Shown here one piece after another: positions 52,418-64,000 of a stretch of DNA of 64,000 nucleotides (positions are counted from its first letter, which is position 1; each line of letters opens with the position of its first letter). Below the pieces are notes generated by a model, which worked only from the letters and a program-made list of their open reading frames with translations, was not told where the DNA came from and made no database searches. A program made the translations under genes and the position numbers. This DNA is from Thermococcus guaymasensis DSM 11113 (GTDB lineage: Archaea > Methanobacteriota_B > Thermococci > Thermococcales > Thermococcaceae). The stretch is taken from contig NZ_CP007140.1 in NCBI RefSeq assembly GCF_000816105.1, positions 1,856,915-1,920,914 of the forward strand, given 5' to 3'.

Positions 52418-53143
52418 TCAGCTCTTCAAAAACGCCTCGACGAGGTTTCTCGTCTCGTTGAGGGCCTCAAGGGGAATGCCCTTTGGCAGGCCTCCGATTT
52501 CTCCCTTAACGTCCTTGAGGACGCCTTCACCAGCACCGAGGAACATTCCCTCGCTGACTATCCCGCGGAAGTTCGCCGGCGGGAGCAGGGCGACGGCAAC
52601 GCGGTTCCCCTCCTTGACAGTGAGGTCGTTGGTGACGACAGTAATGGCCCTCTCGCCGATGTTCACGTTGGTGACGAGCAGCCTGTCGGCGTTGGGGTGC
52701 TTGGCAACGCTCATAACCTCACCGACCTTAATGTCAACCGCTATGACAGGGTCATTTATCTTGCCGAGGGCCAACCTTTTGTCGAGGCCGAGGATCGTGT
52801 TGAGGAAGAAGCGGATCTTAGCGACCTGCTCCTCGACCTTCTCGCGCTCGTCCTTGGAGGCGTTGCTCAGGAACTTGTGGTGCCAGTCCTCGCCGCCAAG
52901 GGCCTCGATTATGCCCAGCGCCTTTTCCTTTAATGCCTTCATCTGGGGAGTCTCTATGAGCTCCTTCGGCTCTATGTAGCTGTAGCGCATCGCCTGTATC
53001 TCGGGGAGCATCTCCCTGCCGAGCTTTATGGCCTTCTTCTTGTCCCAGTGGCCCTTAAACTTTGCTCCCTCTATTGTCTTCAGGAACAGCTCTATCGCCT
53101 TTTCAGCCACGAGTAATCGGTAGTCCTTGCTCGTATCCCACAT
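52418..53143 (-). CDS. tRNA-binding (EMAP-type OB-fold) protein
   Basis: A 241-residue protein. The N-terminal 120 residues are helical and charged ([20 protein letters not shown]). The C-terminal half (about 120-220) is a tRNA-binding OB fold like that at the end of MetRS or in Trbp111: [33 protein letters not shown] and MFLGAGEG. It may present tRNA to an enzyme or scaffold synthetases. ATG 53143 overlaps the 3' end of the helical-repeat gene by 41 bp. Confidence 0.82.
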   Translation of the reverse strand: MWDTSKDYRLLVAEKAIELFLKTIEGAKFKGHWDKKKAIKLGREMLPEIQAMRYSYIEPKELIETPQMKALKEKALGIIEALGGEDWHHKFLSNASKDEREKVEEQVAKIRFFLNTILGLDKRLALGKINDPVIAVDIKVGEVMSVAKHPNADRLLVTNVNIGERAITVVTNDLTVKEGNRVAVALLPPANFRGIVSEGMFLGAGEGVLKDVKGEIGGLPKGIPLEALNETRNLVEAFLKS

Positions 53144-54203
53144 TGCTGCCACCGCCAATCTGCTGGAGCAACTTGTTCTTAATGGTTTCGTCGGGTATGG
53201 CGAGGATTATCGTTTTGGCCATAAACTCGTCTCCCTGGCGGAAGTACTCAAGGGCAACTCTTGAGAGAACCTTAGACAACATTTCCTTACTTCTGATGAG
53301 CTTGGTGAGACGCATCGCAAGGTCTGGATAGCCGAGCTTTGCAAAGTCGAAGGCTATGGTGGTTAGGTAGTCGTCAGAAGCCCTGAACCTTGAGAGAAGG
53401 CTTAGAGCGTCTTCAAAAACCTGCTGGCCCAGGTTCTTTTTCTCGTTGGCCAACAACCAGAAGGAGATCTCAAGAAAAGCACTGCCCCTCTTCTCTGGGG
53501 GCATATATCTTGCCATAATGACTGCCCCATCGAGCCAGTCCTCTGCGAGGATCCGCCTGAGGAGCCCAACGTCTCCCTCAACGGCTCTTTCGATTAGTAC
53601 TGCCTTAGCCTCGGCGTTCCTTGAGAGAATCTCAAGACCTCCCTCAGCATAGGCCTCTGAGGCACTCCTGAGAAACTCAACTGCCCACTCTCCAGAGTCA
53701 ACCCACTCAAGTGAGAAAATCATTGAGTCGCCGAGCTTGCGGAAAAGGCGGATTGCGCTCACGGATTCCCTTTTCTTCACGGCACTAACGGCCTCGAAGG
53801 CATCAATGAAGAGGTAGAACGCATCTTCGTAGAAACCCGCTCTGACCATGTTGAGGGCGACACCTATGAGAGCTTCCGCGCGCCATTTCTCGATTCCAAT
53901 ACTCCTGGCAACAGACATGGCCTCTTTGAAGAACTTAATGCCCTCCTTCTCGTCTCCCGAGGAAAAAAGTGCCTCTCCAATTATGGAGAGCACGAGCGCC
54001 TTGGTCTTGCGGTCGGGCACTTCGTACCTGCACTTCATGAGCTCCCCTTTAACGTACTGGTAGTCCTCAAGGGTAGTTACTCTCTTAAGGAGCTCTGCAA
54101 GAAGCTCGACTTTGACGATACCGTTCTCCTCGTTGATGATAAACCTAACCACATCAGGAACCCGATCCCTCCTCACGTACTCCTCGATCCTCTCTATCCA
54201 CAT
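53103..54203 (-). CDS. Helical-repeat (TPR/HEAT-like) protein B
   Basis: A 366-residue all-helical protein from ATG 54203 (start [20 protein letters not shown]). It is built of helix pairs of 30-40 residues, such as [20 protein letters not shown] and [20 protein letters not shown]. It is paralogous to the upstream gene, sharing the [20 protein letters not shown] versus MARFLPPAERAVAMLNVAYW region. It overlaps the upstream gene by 50 bp and the tRNA-binding gene by 41 bp. Probably a scaffold; partner unknown. Confidence 0.7.
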   Translation of the reverse strand: MWIERIEEYVRRDRVPDVVRFIINEENGIVKVELLAELLKRVTTLEDYQYVKGELMKCRYEVPDRKTKALVLSIIGEALFSSGDEKEGIKFFKEAMSVARSIGIEKWRAEALIGVALNMVRAGFYEDAFYLFIDAFEAVSAVKKRESVSAIRLFRKLGDSMIFSLEWVDSGEWAVEFLRSASEAYAEGGLEILSRNAEAKAVLIERAVEGDVGLLRRILAEDWLDGAVIMARYMPPEKRGSAFLEISFWLLANEKKNLGQQVFEDALSLLSRFRASDDYLTTIAFDFAKLGYPDLAMRLTKLIRSKEMLSKVLSRVALEYFRQGDEFMAKTIILAIPDETIKNKLLQQIGGGSNVGYEQGLPITRG

Positions 54204-55329
54204 CCGTTTGGCCTCCACCACCCATCTCACTATTGGAGGGCCCTGGCTCAACCGTCCTTGTGATTGGTGATAATTTATTTTCAACCTCAGCTATGATATG
54301 TAAGGTCTTATCCCTAATAAGAATATCGCTTATCCTCGCGGCAAGTTCACGGGCATACTCAAGCTCTCCCCTCCTCGCGTAGGCGACCGCTATCTCACCC
54401 ACCAGCTCTGAAAACCGCTTCCCGTCTTTCAGCAGGCCAGCTATTATCAGAGCCTCTTCTAGCTTTCCAATCCTCAAGAACCTGTAAGCAACGGCCTCCA
54501 GTTCACTCTCCCGGGGTTCAAATTTCCCAACGAGGAGGATCTCCATGGCGTCATTGAAAACGGCCTTTGCAAGGTCCGGATAGTCGTGCACGAAGAGCCA
54601 GTAGGCCACGTTCAGCATTGCGACCGCCCTTTCCGCAGGAGGTAGAAAACGAGCCATCTGAACGGCCCTATCAACGTTCCCCTGTTCGAGGAGCTCTGTA
54701 ACGGCCAAAGAGCCCCGCTTAAAGACTTCCTTTGCAGTCCGAATTTTGGACTCTATCTCCTTTGCTTGGAGCTTAAAGCCAATGCTCTCGTAGATTTCCC
54801 TGGCCAGACGGTAGAAGTCCAAAGTGATTTCGTTTGGGATCTCTTCAGCGCTCTTTTCGACCCTCCTTGCGAGGTTCACGAGGTTGGAGACGACCTCGGA
54901 GTACATCGCCCTCGCAGACTGTATCAGCTCGAAAGCTCTCCTGAACGTGGCAAGGCCGTCGGTGTACCTCCCGGAAAGGACGAGGTTCCTGCCTATGACG
55001 CTCAAAACTTCCGCCTTGGCGACGGGGGAGCTTATCCTCTCCACGAGTTCAAGGGCGCGCTGGAAATGGACCTCCCCGTCACGCTCCATCTCAAGGGTGT
55101 AGAAGGCCCGAGCAACGTAAGACTCAGCAACGGCCCCCTCCACCGGCGATTTTACCTCTCGGAGGGTATCGAGGAGCTGAGGGACGAATTCCTCCCGATA
55201 AGACCTCGCTACGATCTCAGTTATCATGATTACTCTCCTGAGGGGATCCCTAACGCTGAGCGCCTCCGCAAAGGCTCCCCGGTAGTTCCCAAGACGCAGG
55301 TACTCCTTAAAACGCTCCACTCCTTCCAC
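54154..55329 (-). CDS. Helical-repeat (TPR/HEAT-like) protein A
   Basis: A 391-residue all-helical protein of the same kind as protein B. Repeats include VIGRNLVLSGRYTDGLATFR and VAYWLFVHDYPDLAKAVFND. The C-terminal 35 residues are a Gly/Glu/Asp-rich tail ([20 protein letters not shown]) lacking in protein B. GTG 55329 gives the longest frame; GTG 55320 with GGTGG upstream is an alternative. It starts the group of protein A, protein B and the tRNA-binding protein. Confidence 0.68.
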   Translation of the reverse strand: MEGVERFKEYLRLGNYRGAFAEALSVRDPLRRVIMITEIVARSYREEFVPQLLDTLREVKSPVEGAVAESYVARAFYTLEMERDGEVHFQRALELVERISSPVAKAEVLSVIGRNLVLSGRYTDGLATFRRAFELIQSARAMYSEVVSNLVNLARRVEKSAEEIPNEITLDFYRLAREIYESIGFKLQAKEIESKIRTAKEVFKRGSLAVTELLEQGNVDRAVQMARFLPPAERAVAMLNVAYWLFVHDYPDLAKAVFNDAMEILLVGKFEPRESELEAVAYRFLRIGKLEEALIIAGLLKDGKRFSELVGEIAVAYARRGELEYARELAARISDILIRDKTLHIIAEVENKLSPITRTVEPGPSNSEMGGGGQTDVDREDRGVREEGSGS

Positions 55330-55390
55330 CCGGGGGATTTTGAACTTAAAAGCCTAAAAGGGTTTCGAAAAATTTCTCGAAGTGAAAAGC

Positions 55391-57104
<1,714 letters not shown>

Positions 57105-57285
57105 CTCAACCTACCTCCTCCACAAACTCTGCCAACCGTTCATCTATGTGACTGTATCCATAGCCGGGAATATAACGGTTTGCTCGTGCAAAAATTTTAA
57201 AAGCGCAAGATTGTACACTGGATGGAAAATTTTTGCAAGGCTCAGGTTTATAAGGGCTCAAACCGAGTGTGTGGAGGTGATGATC

Positions 57286-57654
57286 ATGGCTTACCACAGG
57301 GGTAGCAGAGGCAAGGGTAAGAAAAACCATCAGGAAGGAGAGGAGATAATTCGCGTTCCCCTCCCGGACAGGAGTAAGGGGCAGCTCTTCGGTGTTATAG
57401 AGCAGGCCCTTGGAGCGGGCTGGATGGACGTCCGCTGTGAGGACGGAAAGGTCAGGAGATGCAGGATTCCTGGCAAGCTCAAGAGGAGGATGTGGATGCG
57501 CGTTGGCGACGTTGTCATAGTCCAGCCCTGGCCAGTTCAGACCGATGAGCGCGGTGACATAGTCTACCGCTACACGAGGACTCAGGTTGACTGGCTCCTC
57601 AGGAAGGGCAAGATAAGCCAGGACTTCCTCACCGGTGGCGAGCTGTTGTTCTGA
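57286..57654 (+). CDS. eif1a: Translation initiation factor aIF1A
   Basis: A 122-residue OB-fold protein that helps the small subunit scan and select the start site. The basic N-terminus [20 protein letters not shown], the core [20 protein letters not shown] and [18 protein letters not shown] are diagnostic. ATG 57286 has GGAGGTG at about 7-nt spacing; the in-frame ATG at 57280 is too close to it. The long frame from 56695 is an antisense shadow. Confidence 0.95.
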   Translation: MAYHRGSRGKGKKNHQEGEEIIRVPLPDRSKGQLFGVIEQALGAGWMDVRCEDGKVRRCRIPGKLKRRMWMRVGDVVIVQPWPVQTDERGDIVYRYTRTQVDWLLRKGKISQDFLTGGELLF

Positions 57655-57670
57655 TTCCGAGTGATGGGAA

Positions 57671-58447
57671 ATGCGCGAGGAATTCCTTGAGAGGGAAGTA
57701 GAGGAGATACTCGGCCTCAGGGAGAGAAGGGAGAAGGACAGCGAGCTCTACAAGATAGCCAACGAGGTCTTTGACAGGACCACCAAGGAGACTCTAGCTT
57801 ACCTCCACAGGCGCGGTAAAATAGAGGAGCTCTACGGCGTCATAAGCACGGGCAAGGAAGCAAACGTCTTCGCCGGTGTCGATGCTGAGGGCAATAAGAT
57901 AGCGGTGAAGGTTTACAGAACCTACACAACTGAGTTCAGGCGCATCTGGGAGTACCTCGCGGCCGACCCGCGCATCGGCTACCTGCCGAAGGATATGCGG
58001 AAGCTCGTCTTCGTCTGGACGAGGCGGGAGTTCAAGAACCTCCAGAGGGCGATAAAGTACGCGGTTCGCGTTCCCGAGCCCGTAATCTTCCGCAACAACG
58101 TCCTCGTTATGGAGTTCGTTGGCGATGAAGCCCCAGCCCCCCGCCTGAAGGACGTTGAGAAGGGCCTTGAAAAGAGCGACTTCGAGGAGCTTTACAGCTA
58201 CCTGATAGGTGTCATTGAGAGGCTCTGGAAGCGCGGTGACATGGTTCACGGCGATTTGAGCGAGTACAACGTCCTGCTCTGGGACGGGCCGGTGGTTATA
58301 GACTGGTCGCAGGCTACCGTGAGGAGAAACAGAATGAGCGTCGAGCTCCTAAAGCGCGATTTAAGGAACGTTACCAACTACTTCGCGAGGAAGGGTGTTG
58401 ACGTTGAAGATTACGAGGTGAAACTCCGCGAGCTGATTGAGAGGTGA
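57671..58447 (+). CDS. rio1: RIO1-type atypical protein kinase
   Basis: A 258-residue kinase. It shows VISTGKEANVFAGVDAEG (nucleotide loop, STGKEA signature of Rio1), HGDLSEYNVLL (catalytic loop) and VIDWSQA (metal-binding Asp). Rio1 acts with Rio2 on late 40S/30S ribosome maturation. The gene lies 16 nt after aIF1A and 4 nt before the KH protein, with which it is co-expressed. Confidence 0.95.
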   Translation: MREEFLEREVEEILGLRERREKDSELYKIANEVFDRTTKETLAYLHRRGKIEELYGVISTGKEANVFAGVDAEGNKIAVKVYRTYTTEFRRIWEYLAADPRIGYLPKDMRKLVFVWTRREFKNLQRAIKYAVRVPEPVIFRNNVLVMEFVGDEAPAPRLKDVEKGLEKSDFEELYSYLIGVIERLWKRGDMVHGDLSEYNVLLWDGPVVIDWSQATVRRNRMSVELLKRDLRNVTNYFARKGVDVEDYEVKLRELIER

Positions 58448-58451
58448 GAGC

Positions 58452-59150
58452 ATGGACGAGTTTGAGAGGCTCCTGAAGAAGTACGAGCGCGTTGATAAGG
58501 ACGGAAAACTGATTGAAGAGCCCGAATTTGGCGAGATTGATTACATGGCAGAGGGCGAGCAGGAGGAGTTCGTGAGGATTCCCAAGGAGAGGATAGCCGT
58601 CCTCATAGGTAAGAAGGGCAGGACCAAGAGGGAGATAGAGGAGCGTACCGGCACGAGGATAGAGGTTGACAGCGAGACGGGAGAGGTTTTCATCACCGCC
58701 ACCAAGAAGACGAAAGACCCGCTCGCGGTCTGGAAGGCGAGGGACGTGGTTTTGGCCATAGGCAGAGGTTTCTCCCCCGAGAGGGCCTTCCGCCTGTTTA
58801 ACGAGGGCGAAATCCTTGAGGTTGTGAACCTCACCGACATCGTCGTTGGAAACGAGAAGAACGCCCTTCCGAGGGTCAGGGGTAGAATCATCGGACGGAA
58901 GGGGAGGACGAGGGAGATTATTGAGGAGATGAGCGGTGCTGATGTTAGTGTTTACGGAAAGACCGTCGCGATAATCGGCAACCCGATTCAGGTTGAGGTT
59001 GCCAGAACGGCTGTAGAGAAGCTCGCAAGGGGCTCGCCCCACGGCGTCGTTTACCGCTACCTCGAAAGGAGGAAGAAGGATCTTGAGCTTGAGAGCTCCG
59101 CCTACTACGAGGCCCTTGAGGGCGAGCCAGAGGATTGGGAGGAGGAGTAA
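58452..59150 (+). CDS. KH-domain RNA-binding protein (Pno1/Dim2-like)
   Basis: A 232-residue protein with two KH domains whose GxxG-type loops lie in LIGKKGRTKREIEERTG and IIGRKGRTREIIEEMSG. It matches the archaeal homologue of Pno1/Dim2, a small-subunit rRNA maturation factor. ATG 58452 follows GGTGAGAGC. Location between Rio1 and topoisomerase VI genes is typical of Thermococcales. Confidence 0.92.
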   Translation: MDEFERLLKKYERVDKDGKLIEEPEFGEIDYMAEGEQEEFVRIPKERIAVLIGKKGRTKREIEERTGTRIEVDSETGEVFITATKKTKDPLAVWKARDVVLAIGRGFSPERAFRLFNEGEILEVVNLTDIVVGNEKNALPRVRGRIIGRKGRTREIIEEMSGADVSVYGKTVAIIGNPIQVEVARTAVEKLARGSPHGVVYRYLERRKKDLELESSAYYEALEGEPEDWEEE

Positions 59151-59152
59151 AC

Positions 59153-60841
59153 ATGGCCGAGGCGAGTCAGCTCTTTAAGGAGTTCAAAATCCAGAGCGTC
59201 AGCGAGTTCTTCAGGCGAAACGCGGCAATGCTCGGCTATACTGGAAAAGTCCGCTCGCTCACAACGCTCGTCCATGAGGCGGTAACGAACTCGCTCGACG
59301 CCTGTGAAGAGGCTGGAATTCCGCCCTACATAAGGGTCGAGATTGAGGAACTCGGGAGGGAGCACTACAAGGTCGTCGTTGAGGACAACGGCCCGGGAAT
59401 TCCGGAGAAGTACATAACCCACGTCTTCGGAAAGATGCTGGCCGGAACCAAAGCCCACAGGAACATACAGAGTCGTGGTCAGCAGGGTATCGGTATAAGC
59501 GGTGCCGTGATGTTCGCCCAGATAACGAGCGGAAAGGCGACTCGCGTGATTACTTCAACCGGAAACGATGAGATAATCGAGGCCTGGGTGAAGATAGACG
59601 TTGACAAGAACGAGGGTAAAATCGTAAAGAAAGAGAAGCACCCAAATCCCGACGGCTGGCACGGGACGAGGATTGAGCTCGAGGTGAAGAACGTCAAGTA
59701 CATGCGCTCCAAGCAGGGCGTCTACTGGTACCTCAAGCTCACCGCGATAGCGAACCCCCACGCCCACATCGAGCTCATCGAGCCCGACGGAAGGCTAATC
59801 GTCTTCCCGCGTTCGAGCGAAGAGGTTCCCGAGCCACCTGTGGAAATGAAGCCCCACCCGAAGGGAGTTCTGACGGACGACGTTTACAGGATGGCCAAGA
59901 AGACGAAGCGTCAAACGGTCAGGCGGTTCCTCATCGGGGAGTTCTCAAGGATAAGCGACAAGAAGGTTGACGAGCTCGTCGAGTACATAGCGGCACTGAG
60001 GCTCATCAAAACCGTTGAGGACAAGAAGGTTCAGGAACAGCTCTACGAGAGGCTCATGAAAGGTGAAGTCAAGGCAGTCCTCCGCTCCTTCAGGGGCTAC
60101 ACCAAGGTCGTCAAGCAGGTAGCCAAGATGATGGAGAAGCCGCCAGAGAAGCTCACCTGGCACGAGGCCGAGGAAATAGTCGAGGCCTTCAAGTACATGA
60201 AGTTTTTAGCCCCTCCAACCCACGGTTTGAGGCCGATAGGCGAGGAGAACATCGAGAAGGGTTTGAAGGGAATCCTCAAGCCAGAGTTCGTAACGGCCGT
60301 AACGAGGCCCCCCAAGGTGTACTCAGGTGGAATCCCCTTCCAGGTCGAAGTTGGCTTAGCGTACGGCGGAGAGATACCGAGCGGTTTCGAGCTCCTGCGC
60401 TATGCCAACCGCGTCCCGCTCCTCTTCGATGCAGGCTCGTGTGTAACAACCCAAGCTGCCCGCTCGGTGGACTGGAAGAGGTATAAAGTTGACGACCTCG
60501 ACAGAACTCCGCTCGTGCTCATGATTAACGTGGTTTCTGTCCACGTCCCCTACACGGGAACTGGAAAGCAGAGCATAGCGAGCGTCGATGAGATTTACAA
60601 CGAGATTCGCCTGGCTATAATGGACGCGGCGAGAAGGCTGCAGACCTACCTCAGCGGAAAGCACAGGCGCCTCTACCAGGTCAAGAGGAAGAAGACCTTT
60701 GAGAAGTACGTGCCCGAGATAGCCAGGGCTCTGAGCGTTCTGACGGGCGAGCCCGAGGAGAAGATTAGGGAGTACTTCCTCAACTTCATCGAGAGTCACT
60801 TCGCCTCGAAGGAGGCAGTGGAGGTGAGCGAGAATGCCTAA
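59153..60841 (+). CDS. top6B: DNA topoisomerase VI subunit B
   Basis: A 562-residue GHKL ATPase subunit. The motifs [15 protein letters not shown] (N box), [10 protein letters not shown] (G1) and [11 protein letters not shown] (G2) form the ATP site. A helix-2-turn-helix domain and the transducer domain follow ([12 protein letters not shown]). With subunit A it relaxes and decatenates DNA by double-strand passage. ATG 59153 is preceded by GGAGGAG. Confidence 0.96.
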   Translation: MAEASQLFKEFKIQSVSEFFRRNAAMLGYTGKVRSLTTLVHEAVTNSLDACEEAGIPPYIRVEIEELGREHYKVVVEDNGPGIPEKYITHVFGKMLAGTKAHRNIQSRGQQGIGISGAVMFAQITSGKATRVITSTGNDEIIEAWVKIDVDKNEGKIVKKEKHPNPDGWHGTRIELEVKNVKYMRSKQGVYWYLKLTAIANPHAHIELIEPDGRLIVFPRSSEEVPEPPVEMKPHPKGVLTDDVYRMAKKTKRQTVRRFLIGEFSRISDKKVDELVEYIAALRLIKTVEDKKVQEQLYERLMKGEVKAVLRSFRGYTKVVKQVAKMMEKPPEKLTWHEAEEIVEAFKYMKFLAPPTHGLRPIGEENIEKGLKGILKPEFVTAVTRPPKVYSGGIPFQVEVGLAYGGEIPSGFELLRYANRVPLLFDAGSCVTTQAARSVDWKRYKVDDLDRTPLVLMINVVSVHVPYTGTGKQSIASVDEIYNEIRLAIMDAARRLQTYLSGKHRRLYQVKRKKTFEKYVPEIARALSVLTGEPEEKIREYFLNFIESHFASKEAVEVSENA

Positions 60842-61994
60842 ACGCAAGGCCATACACCGCGAGAAGCCCAAGGAGAAGTTCTCCTACGACCCGAAAAAGG
60901 TGCTCAGCAAGCTTGAGGAGTACGGAAGGAGCGTCCTTGAGGCCATCAAGTCAGGTAAAAACCCCTATTTCGACATCCCAATGCGCGGTCTGAACAACGT
61001 TTACTTCGACGAGAAGAGCAGGCTAATCAAGATGGGCGACAAGCTCTCAAGGCGTTACTTCCTCAACGTTGCTCATGCAAGAAAGTTCATGCAGACGCTC
61101 CTCATAATGGCCTACGTGAAAAGGCTCGTGAGTGAGGGCAAGCACGCGAGCCTGCGTGAAGCATACTACGCCAACAAGCACACGATTCCCGGAACGAGGG
61201 AGAACACCTTCGAGGACCAGCGCGAGAGCGACCCGATTATCGAGGATTTGGAAAGGATGCTCGGCGTTCTGCGTGAGGAGATGCACATCACAGCTGACAG
61301 GCGCGGTTACATCTACGGCGACATAGTAATCCGCGACGGAGAAGACGAGTTCAACGCGAGCAAGCTCGGAAGCGGCGGCTGGGCGGTTCCCGGAACGGTC
61401 GAGCACATCCAGTTCCCCGAGATAAACGTTGATTACGCCCTCGTTGTCGAGACGGCCGCTATGGCCGACCGTCTCATCGAGGAAAAGTTCCCGAAGAAGG
61501 AGAATGCCCTAATCATAGCCACCCAGGGACAGGCCTCGCGTGGCGTCAGGAGGCTCATTCACAGGCTGCACTACGAGGAGGGCCTTCCAATCATCGTCTT
61601 CACCGATGGCGACCCCTACGGTTGGTACATCTACTCCACAATAAAGCAGGGCTCGATTAACTTAGCTTACCTCAGCGACAAGCTGGCAACGCCCGAGGCG
61701 AGGTTCGTCGGCATGACGATGGACGACATAAAGCGCTACGGCCTTGAGAACGTCACCGAGAAGCTCAAGGGGATACCGCCCAACAAGAAGGGCGGTCCGA
61801 CGGGCGACTACAAGAGAATCCTGGAGGAGATGGAGTACCCCTGGTTCCAGAACAGGGAGTGGCAGAGACAGCTCAAGATGGCCCTCAAGTGGGGCGTCAG
61901 GATTGAACAGCAGGCTTTGGCAAACAAGTCCCTTGAGTTCGTCGCAAGGGAGTACCTGCCCGAAAAGATAAACAACGGTGATCTGTTGCCATGA
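60834..61994 (+). CDS. top6A: DNA topoisomerase VI subunit A
   Basis: A 386-residue catalytic subunit. The catalytic Tyr lies in the 5Y-CAP motif [13 protein letters not shown]. The Toprim metal site is [15 protein letters not shown] with the Glu of VVETAAM. It is the homologue of Spo11. Its ATG lies inside the 3' end of top6B (8-bp overlap), which favours equal synthesis. Confidence 0.96.
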   Translation: MPKRKAIHREKPKEKFSYDPKKVLSKLEEYGRSVLEAIKSGKNPYFDIPMRGLNNVYFDEKSRLIKMGDKLSRRYFLNVAHARKFMQTLLIMAYVKRLVSEGKHASLREAYYANKHTIPGTRENTFEDQRESDPIIEDLERMLGVLREEMHITADRRGYIYGDIVIRDGEDEFNASKLGSGGWAVPGTVEHIQFPEINVDYALVVETAAMADRLIEEKFPKKENALIIATQGQASRGVRRLIHRLHYEEGLPIIVFTDGDPYGWYIYSTIKQGSINLAYLSDKLATPEARFVGMTMDDIKRYGLENVTEKLKGIPPNKKGGPTGDYKRILEEMEYPWFQNREWQRQLKMALKWGVRIEQQALANKSLEFVAREYLPEKINNGDLLP

Positions 61995-63244
61995 CGACGA
62001 CTGAAGAGCTCGTCGCCCAGGTCAACAAGATACTTGACGACATAGGGATAGACCTGGGCGAGCTCTTCGAGGACTTCGACCCGGTTAGGTTAGCCTACAC
62101 CCTCTCCCGTAACGCTTCCCTTTTGAACGATCTCCGGGAGGAGCTTGAGAGGCGCGTTGGGGAAACGGCTCCCTCCCTCCGCTTCATGGACAAGAAGAAC
62201 CGCGATCCGCACCTCCAGTGGATCTACAGGAAGAAGCACAACAGGGCTTTGGCTTTGGAGAGGCTCCACTCCGCCATAACCGCCCACAAGATGGCCTTAG
62301 CTCTGCTCTCGGCCAACTACACCTTCAAGCTCGGCAGAAAGGAAATTCCAATAGATGCCATAACTAAGGAGAACATTGAAAAGGTCAAGGCCGTTGAAAA
62401 GCCCGTAAAGCTCGGAAGGCTCGAAATCCTACCCCACCTCGCTTACTCCGGAGACGTCCTCAGGCTGCTCTCAAAGGAGAGCATCGAGGTAAGAGAAGCT
62501 TTCAAGTTCATCAAGGGCAAGCTCCGCGAGAAGGGCACAATCAGGACGAAGAGCATAAGGATCGAGGTCGAGTACTTTGAGAACAACAGGCTGAAGAAGG
62601 CCCGCCTCGACCTCCCTGCCAATGCCGACATCGAAATGGAGCTTAGAAAGCGCTTTGGAAGGAGGTTCCGCTGGCGCGTGCTCACTTTCGTGAAGACGAA
62701 GGGAGTCCTGATAAACAACCACTACACGGTTGACAACCTCGCCCTCGCCTACGCGTCCCTCGACCCGGAGAAGGGCGCTGAGAAGCTTGGCCTCGACCTT
62801 TTCCGCTACTACTTCCTCACCTCCGAGACAGAGCGCGTGAGTCTAGGCCTCTACCCGGACATAAAGCTCTGTGTGGACTGCCACTACTCAATCTTCGACC
62901 TTCCCTTCAAAGGAGAGGCCGACTTTAGAACCGGCTACGGAAGTATGCTGATAATCCGGAAGTGTGAAATGGAAAGCCAGCTCTCCGGAAAGAGGGCGGA
63001 TATTAGTATGATCCCCAATTACGTCCTTGGAGGAGTTCTTCTCTATGGCATCAGCAACTGGGACGAGAAAAAGGTCTCCGAGATTCTTGAGATCCCCCTC
63101 GAAAGCCTGGAGGAGGGACTGAGGAAGTTCGTTATATCCGGCCTCCACAAGGTAATCTTCACGGAGGATGAAATAAAGAAGTTTGAAAAGTTCATGCCTA
63201 AGAGCGACCGCGCGAGGGAGTTTTTGGCATTACTACAGGGGTGA
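61991..63244 (+). CDS. DUF530-like archaeal protein
   Basis: A 417-residue soluble protein starting at an ATGA overlap with top6A. It has an N-terminal helical region, the run [20 protein letters not shown], then mixed alpha/beta parts and a pair CVDCHYS near residue 300 that may bind metal with later residues. I believe it belongs to DUF530, a family found next to topoisomerase VI in Thermococci, but the family name is from memory. Its role in DNA topology is only suggested by position. Confidence 0.65.
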   Translation: MTTTEELVAQVNKILDDIGIDLGELFEDFDPVRLAYTLSRNASLLNDLREELERRVGETAPSLRFMDKKNRDPHLQWIYRKKHNRALALERLHSAITAHKMALALLSANYTFKLGRKEIPIDAITKENIEKVKAVEKPVKLGRLEILPHLAYSGDVLRLLSKESIEVREAFKFIKGKLREKGTIRTKSIRIEVEYFENNRLKKARLDLPANADIEMELRKRFGRRFRWRVLTFVKTKGVLINNHYTVDNLALAYASLDPEKGAEKLGLDLFRYYFLTSETERVSLGLYPDIKLCVDCHYSIFDLPFKGEADFRTGYGSMLIIRKCEMESQLSGKRADISMIPNYVLGGVLLYGISNWDEKKVSEILEIPLESLEEGLRKFVISGLHKVIFTEDEIKKFEKFMPKSDRAREFLALLQG

Positions 63245-63248
63245 GGAG

Positions 63249-63653
63249 ATGAGGGTGGAGGTGAAGGCCCGAGACAACTCCGAGCTCATTAGAAAACTCC
63301 AAAAAATGCTTGGGCCCGAGGTAACAGAGGTGTACATAAACCTACGCCCCACCAAGGAGATAGTTGTTAGAATCCTTGAATATGCTCCCAACGTGCAGAA
63401 GATAAGCTGTCCCCCTAGCCTTTATCCGAAGGTTTCAAAGAAGATAATCGATGCCCTCTCCCAGATCGGTGTTCAGCTGGTTCCCGAGGGGTATCCCAGA
63501 GGGAGACCAAAGAAATACGACGAGAAAACTGTAAAGCTCGTCCGGGAAATGGCAGATATGGGCGTCCCAATGCGGGAAATCAGCGAACGCCTTGGGATCC
63601 CCCTCCGGACGGTTTACTACATGGTGGAAAAACAGGTTAAAAAACAATCCTGA
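63249..63653 (+). CDS. DUF1699-like protein with C-terminal helix-turn-helix
   Basis: A 134-residue protein. The N-terminal 85 residues are an alpha/beta domain (MRVEVKARDNSELIRKLQKM, ISCPPSLYPKVSKKI) of DUF1699 type. The C-terminal part is a resolvase-like helix-turn-helix: GRPKKYDEKTVKLVREMADM then ISERLGIPLRTVYYMV. It probably binds DNA. ATG 63249 follows GTGAGGAG; the upstream frame is a shadow of DUF530. A T-rich stretch at 63656-63682 is a likely terminator. Confidence 0.78.
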   Translation: MRVEVKARDNSELIRKLQKMLGPEVTEVYINLRPTKEIVVRILEYAPNVQKISCPPSLYPKVSKKIIDALSQIGVQLVPEGYPRGRPKKYDEKTVKLVREMADMGVPMREISERLGIPLRTVYYMVEKQVKKQS

Positions 63654-63691
63654 GCATTTTTGGGCCAGTTACATTTTTCTTTTGAAAGCCT

Positions 63692-63705
63692 CGCCCTTTA
63701 GGGCG
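63692..63705 (+). repeat. Left-end hairpin of second TnpB element
   Basis: CGCCC-TTTA-GGGCG forms a perfect 5-bp stem, a structure like the subterminal hairpins at IS200/IS605 ends. It lies 82 bp before the tnpB ATG. Confidence 0.55.
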
Positions 63706-63787
63706 GGGATGCAATAAACCACCCAACCGGCCTTTAAACAGGAAAGCAAAACTATTTTAAAGCCTAAACTTCACACCATACCTTGAA

Positions 63788-64000
63788 ATGAAGCGAACAG
63801 TAACAGTAAAACTCCAGCCCTCAAAAGAACAAGCAAAAATTCTCTCCGAGCTAGCCGACCTTGGAGCCAAAGCCTGGAACCGAGTAAACTACCTGAGAAG
63901 ACAACAATACTTCCAAGAGCAAATCGTGGACTTCAACAAAACCGAAAAAACCGTTTATGAGGAGTTTAAACGGGAAATCGGTTCCGCCACGGTTCAACAA
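63788..64000 (+). CDS. tnpB: TnpB, second copy (cut by window end)
   Basis: The first 71 codons are open and begin MKRTVTVKLQPSKEQAKILS. Over these 213 nt there are about 10 differences and no gaps against the copy at 43570, and the 67 bp before the ATG are identical. The window ends before the point where the first copy is frameshifted, so whether this copy is intact cannot be told. The 63706-63787 stretch holds its left end and TATA box (CTATTTTAAAG, about 63752-63762). Confidence 0.85.
   Translation, partial: MKRTVTVKLQPSKEQAKILSELADLGAKAWNRVNYLRRQQYFQEQIVDFNKTEKTVYEEFKREIGSATVQQ

Overview
The window is chromosomal DNA of a hyperthermophilic archaeon of the order Thermococcales, most likely a Thermococcus. 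Support comes from archaeal information-processing genes (aEF-2, aIF1A, topoisomerase VI, PAN proteasome ATPase, L35Ae, Nep1, Rio1 and Rio2, archaeosine RaSEA, Trm1), the ether-lipid enzyme glycerol-1-phosphate dehydrogenase, two 2-oxoacid:ferredoxin oxidoreductase gene sets, a CGP-CTERM surface protein, and A/T-rich TATA boxes about 25-30 nt before many starts. Genes are very tightly packed and start/stop overlaps (ATGA, GTGA, TGATG) are common. No rRNA, tRNA or CRISPR array was found.

Layout. 1-4.7 kb, minus strand: tandem MFS exporters, then an ArsR-controlled unit (ArsR, membrane protein, a 45-aa micro-ORF, DUF4097 protein) and a PadR regulator. 4.8-11 kb, plus strand: a 39-aa microprotein, an AEC transporter, a lipoprotein cluster, an M42 aminopeptidase and a PTPS-family enzyme. 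11-14.4 kb, minus strand: an ABC exporter, an acidic lipoprotein and a DUF192 protein. 14.6-20.6 kb, minus strand: ferredoxin oxidoreductase operon D-A-B-[MNT-HEPN]-G-A-B-G, with a toxin-antitoxin-like pair inside it. 20.7-34 kb: RNA modification and translation genes (RaSEA, Trm1, NSUN, L35Ae, aEF-2), SurE, a large surface protein, a phosphoesterase, an M23-like protein and an HD phosphohydrolase. 34-38.6 kb, minus strand: an ABC-2 export system whose operon also encodes two paralogous exported proteins. 39-43.4 kb: UPF0179, EgsA, then DUF63, inositol monophosphatase, rhomboid and UPRT genes. 43.5-44.9 kb: a decayed TnpB (IS200/IS605 type) element with an RNA-like 3' end, directly before an orphan cas6. 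45.7-49 kb: PAN, Rio2, a helical-repeat protein and a radical SAM enzyme, probably a lipoyl synthase subunit. 49-57 kb, minus strand: MFS and DMT transporters, plant-type asparaginase, a tRNA-binding protein, two helical-repeat paralogues, Nep1 and a saccharopine dehydrogenase-like enzyme. A C/D box sRNA with its own promoter sits at 52.35 kb. 57.3-63.7 kb, plus strand: aIF1A, Rio1, KH protein, Top6B, Top6A, DUF530-like and DUF1699-like genes. The window ends inside a second TnpB copy.

Themes. Ribosome biogenesis and RNA modification recur (Rio1, Rio2, KH/Pno1-like, Nep1, NSUN, Trm1, RaSEA, a C/D sRNA). Accessory points of most interest are the MNT-HEPN pair inside the ferredoxin oxidoreductase operon, the TnpB scar beside orphan cas6, the ABC system with paired surface proteins, and three micro-ORFs. 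Two of these micro-ORFs are joined to their neighbours by overlapping or near-overlapping start and stop codons. All functional calls rest on motifs and remembered family features; no database search was run.
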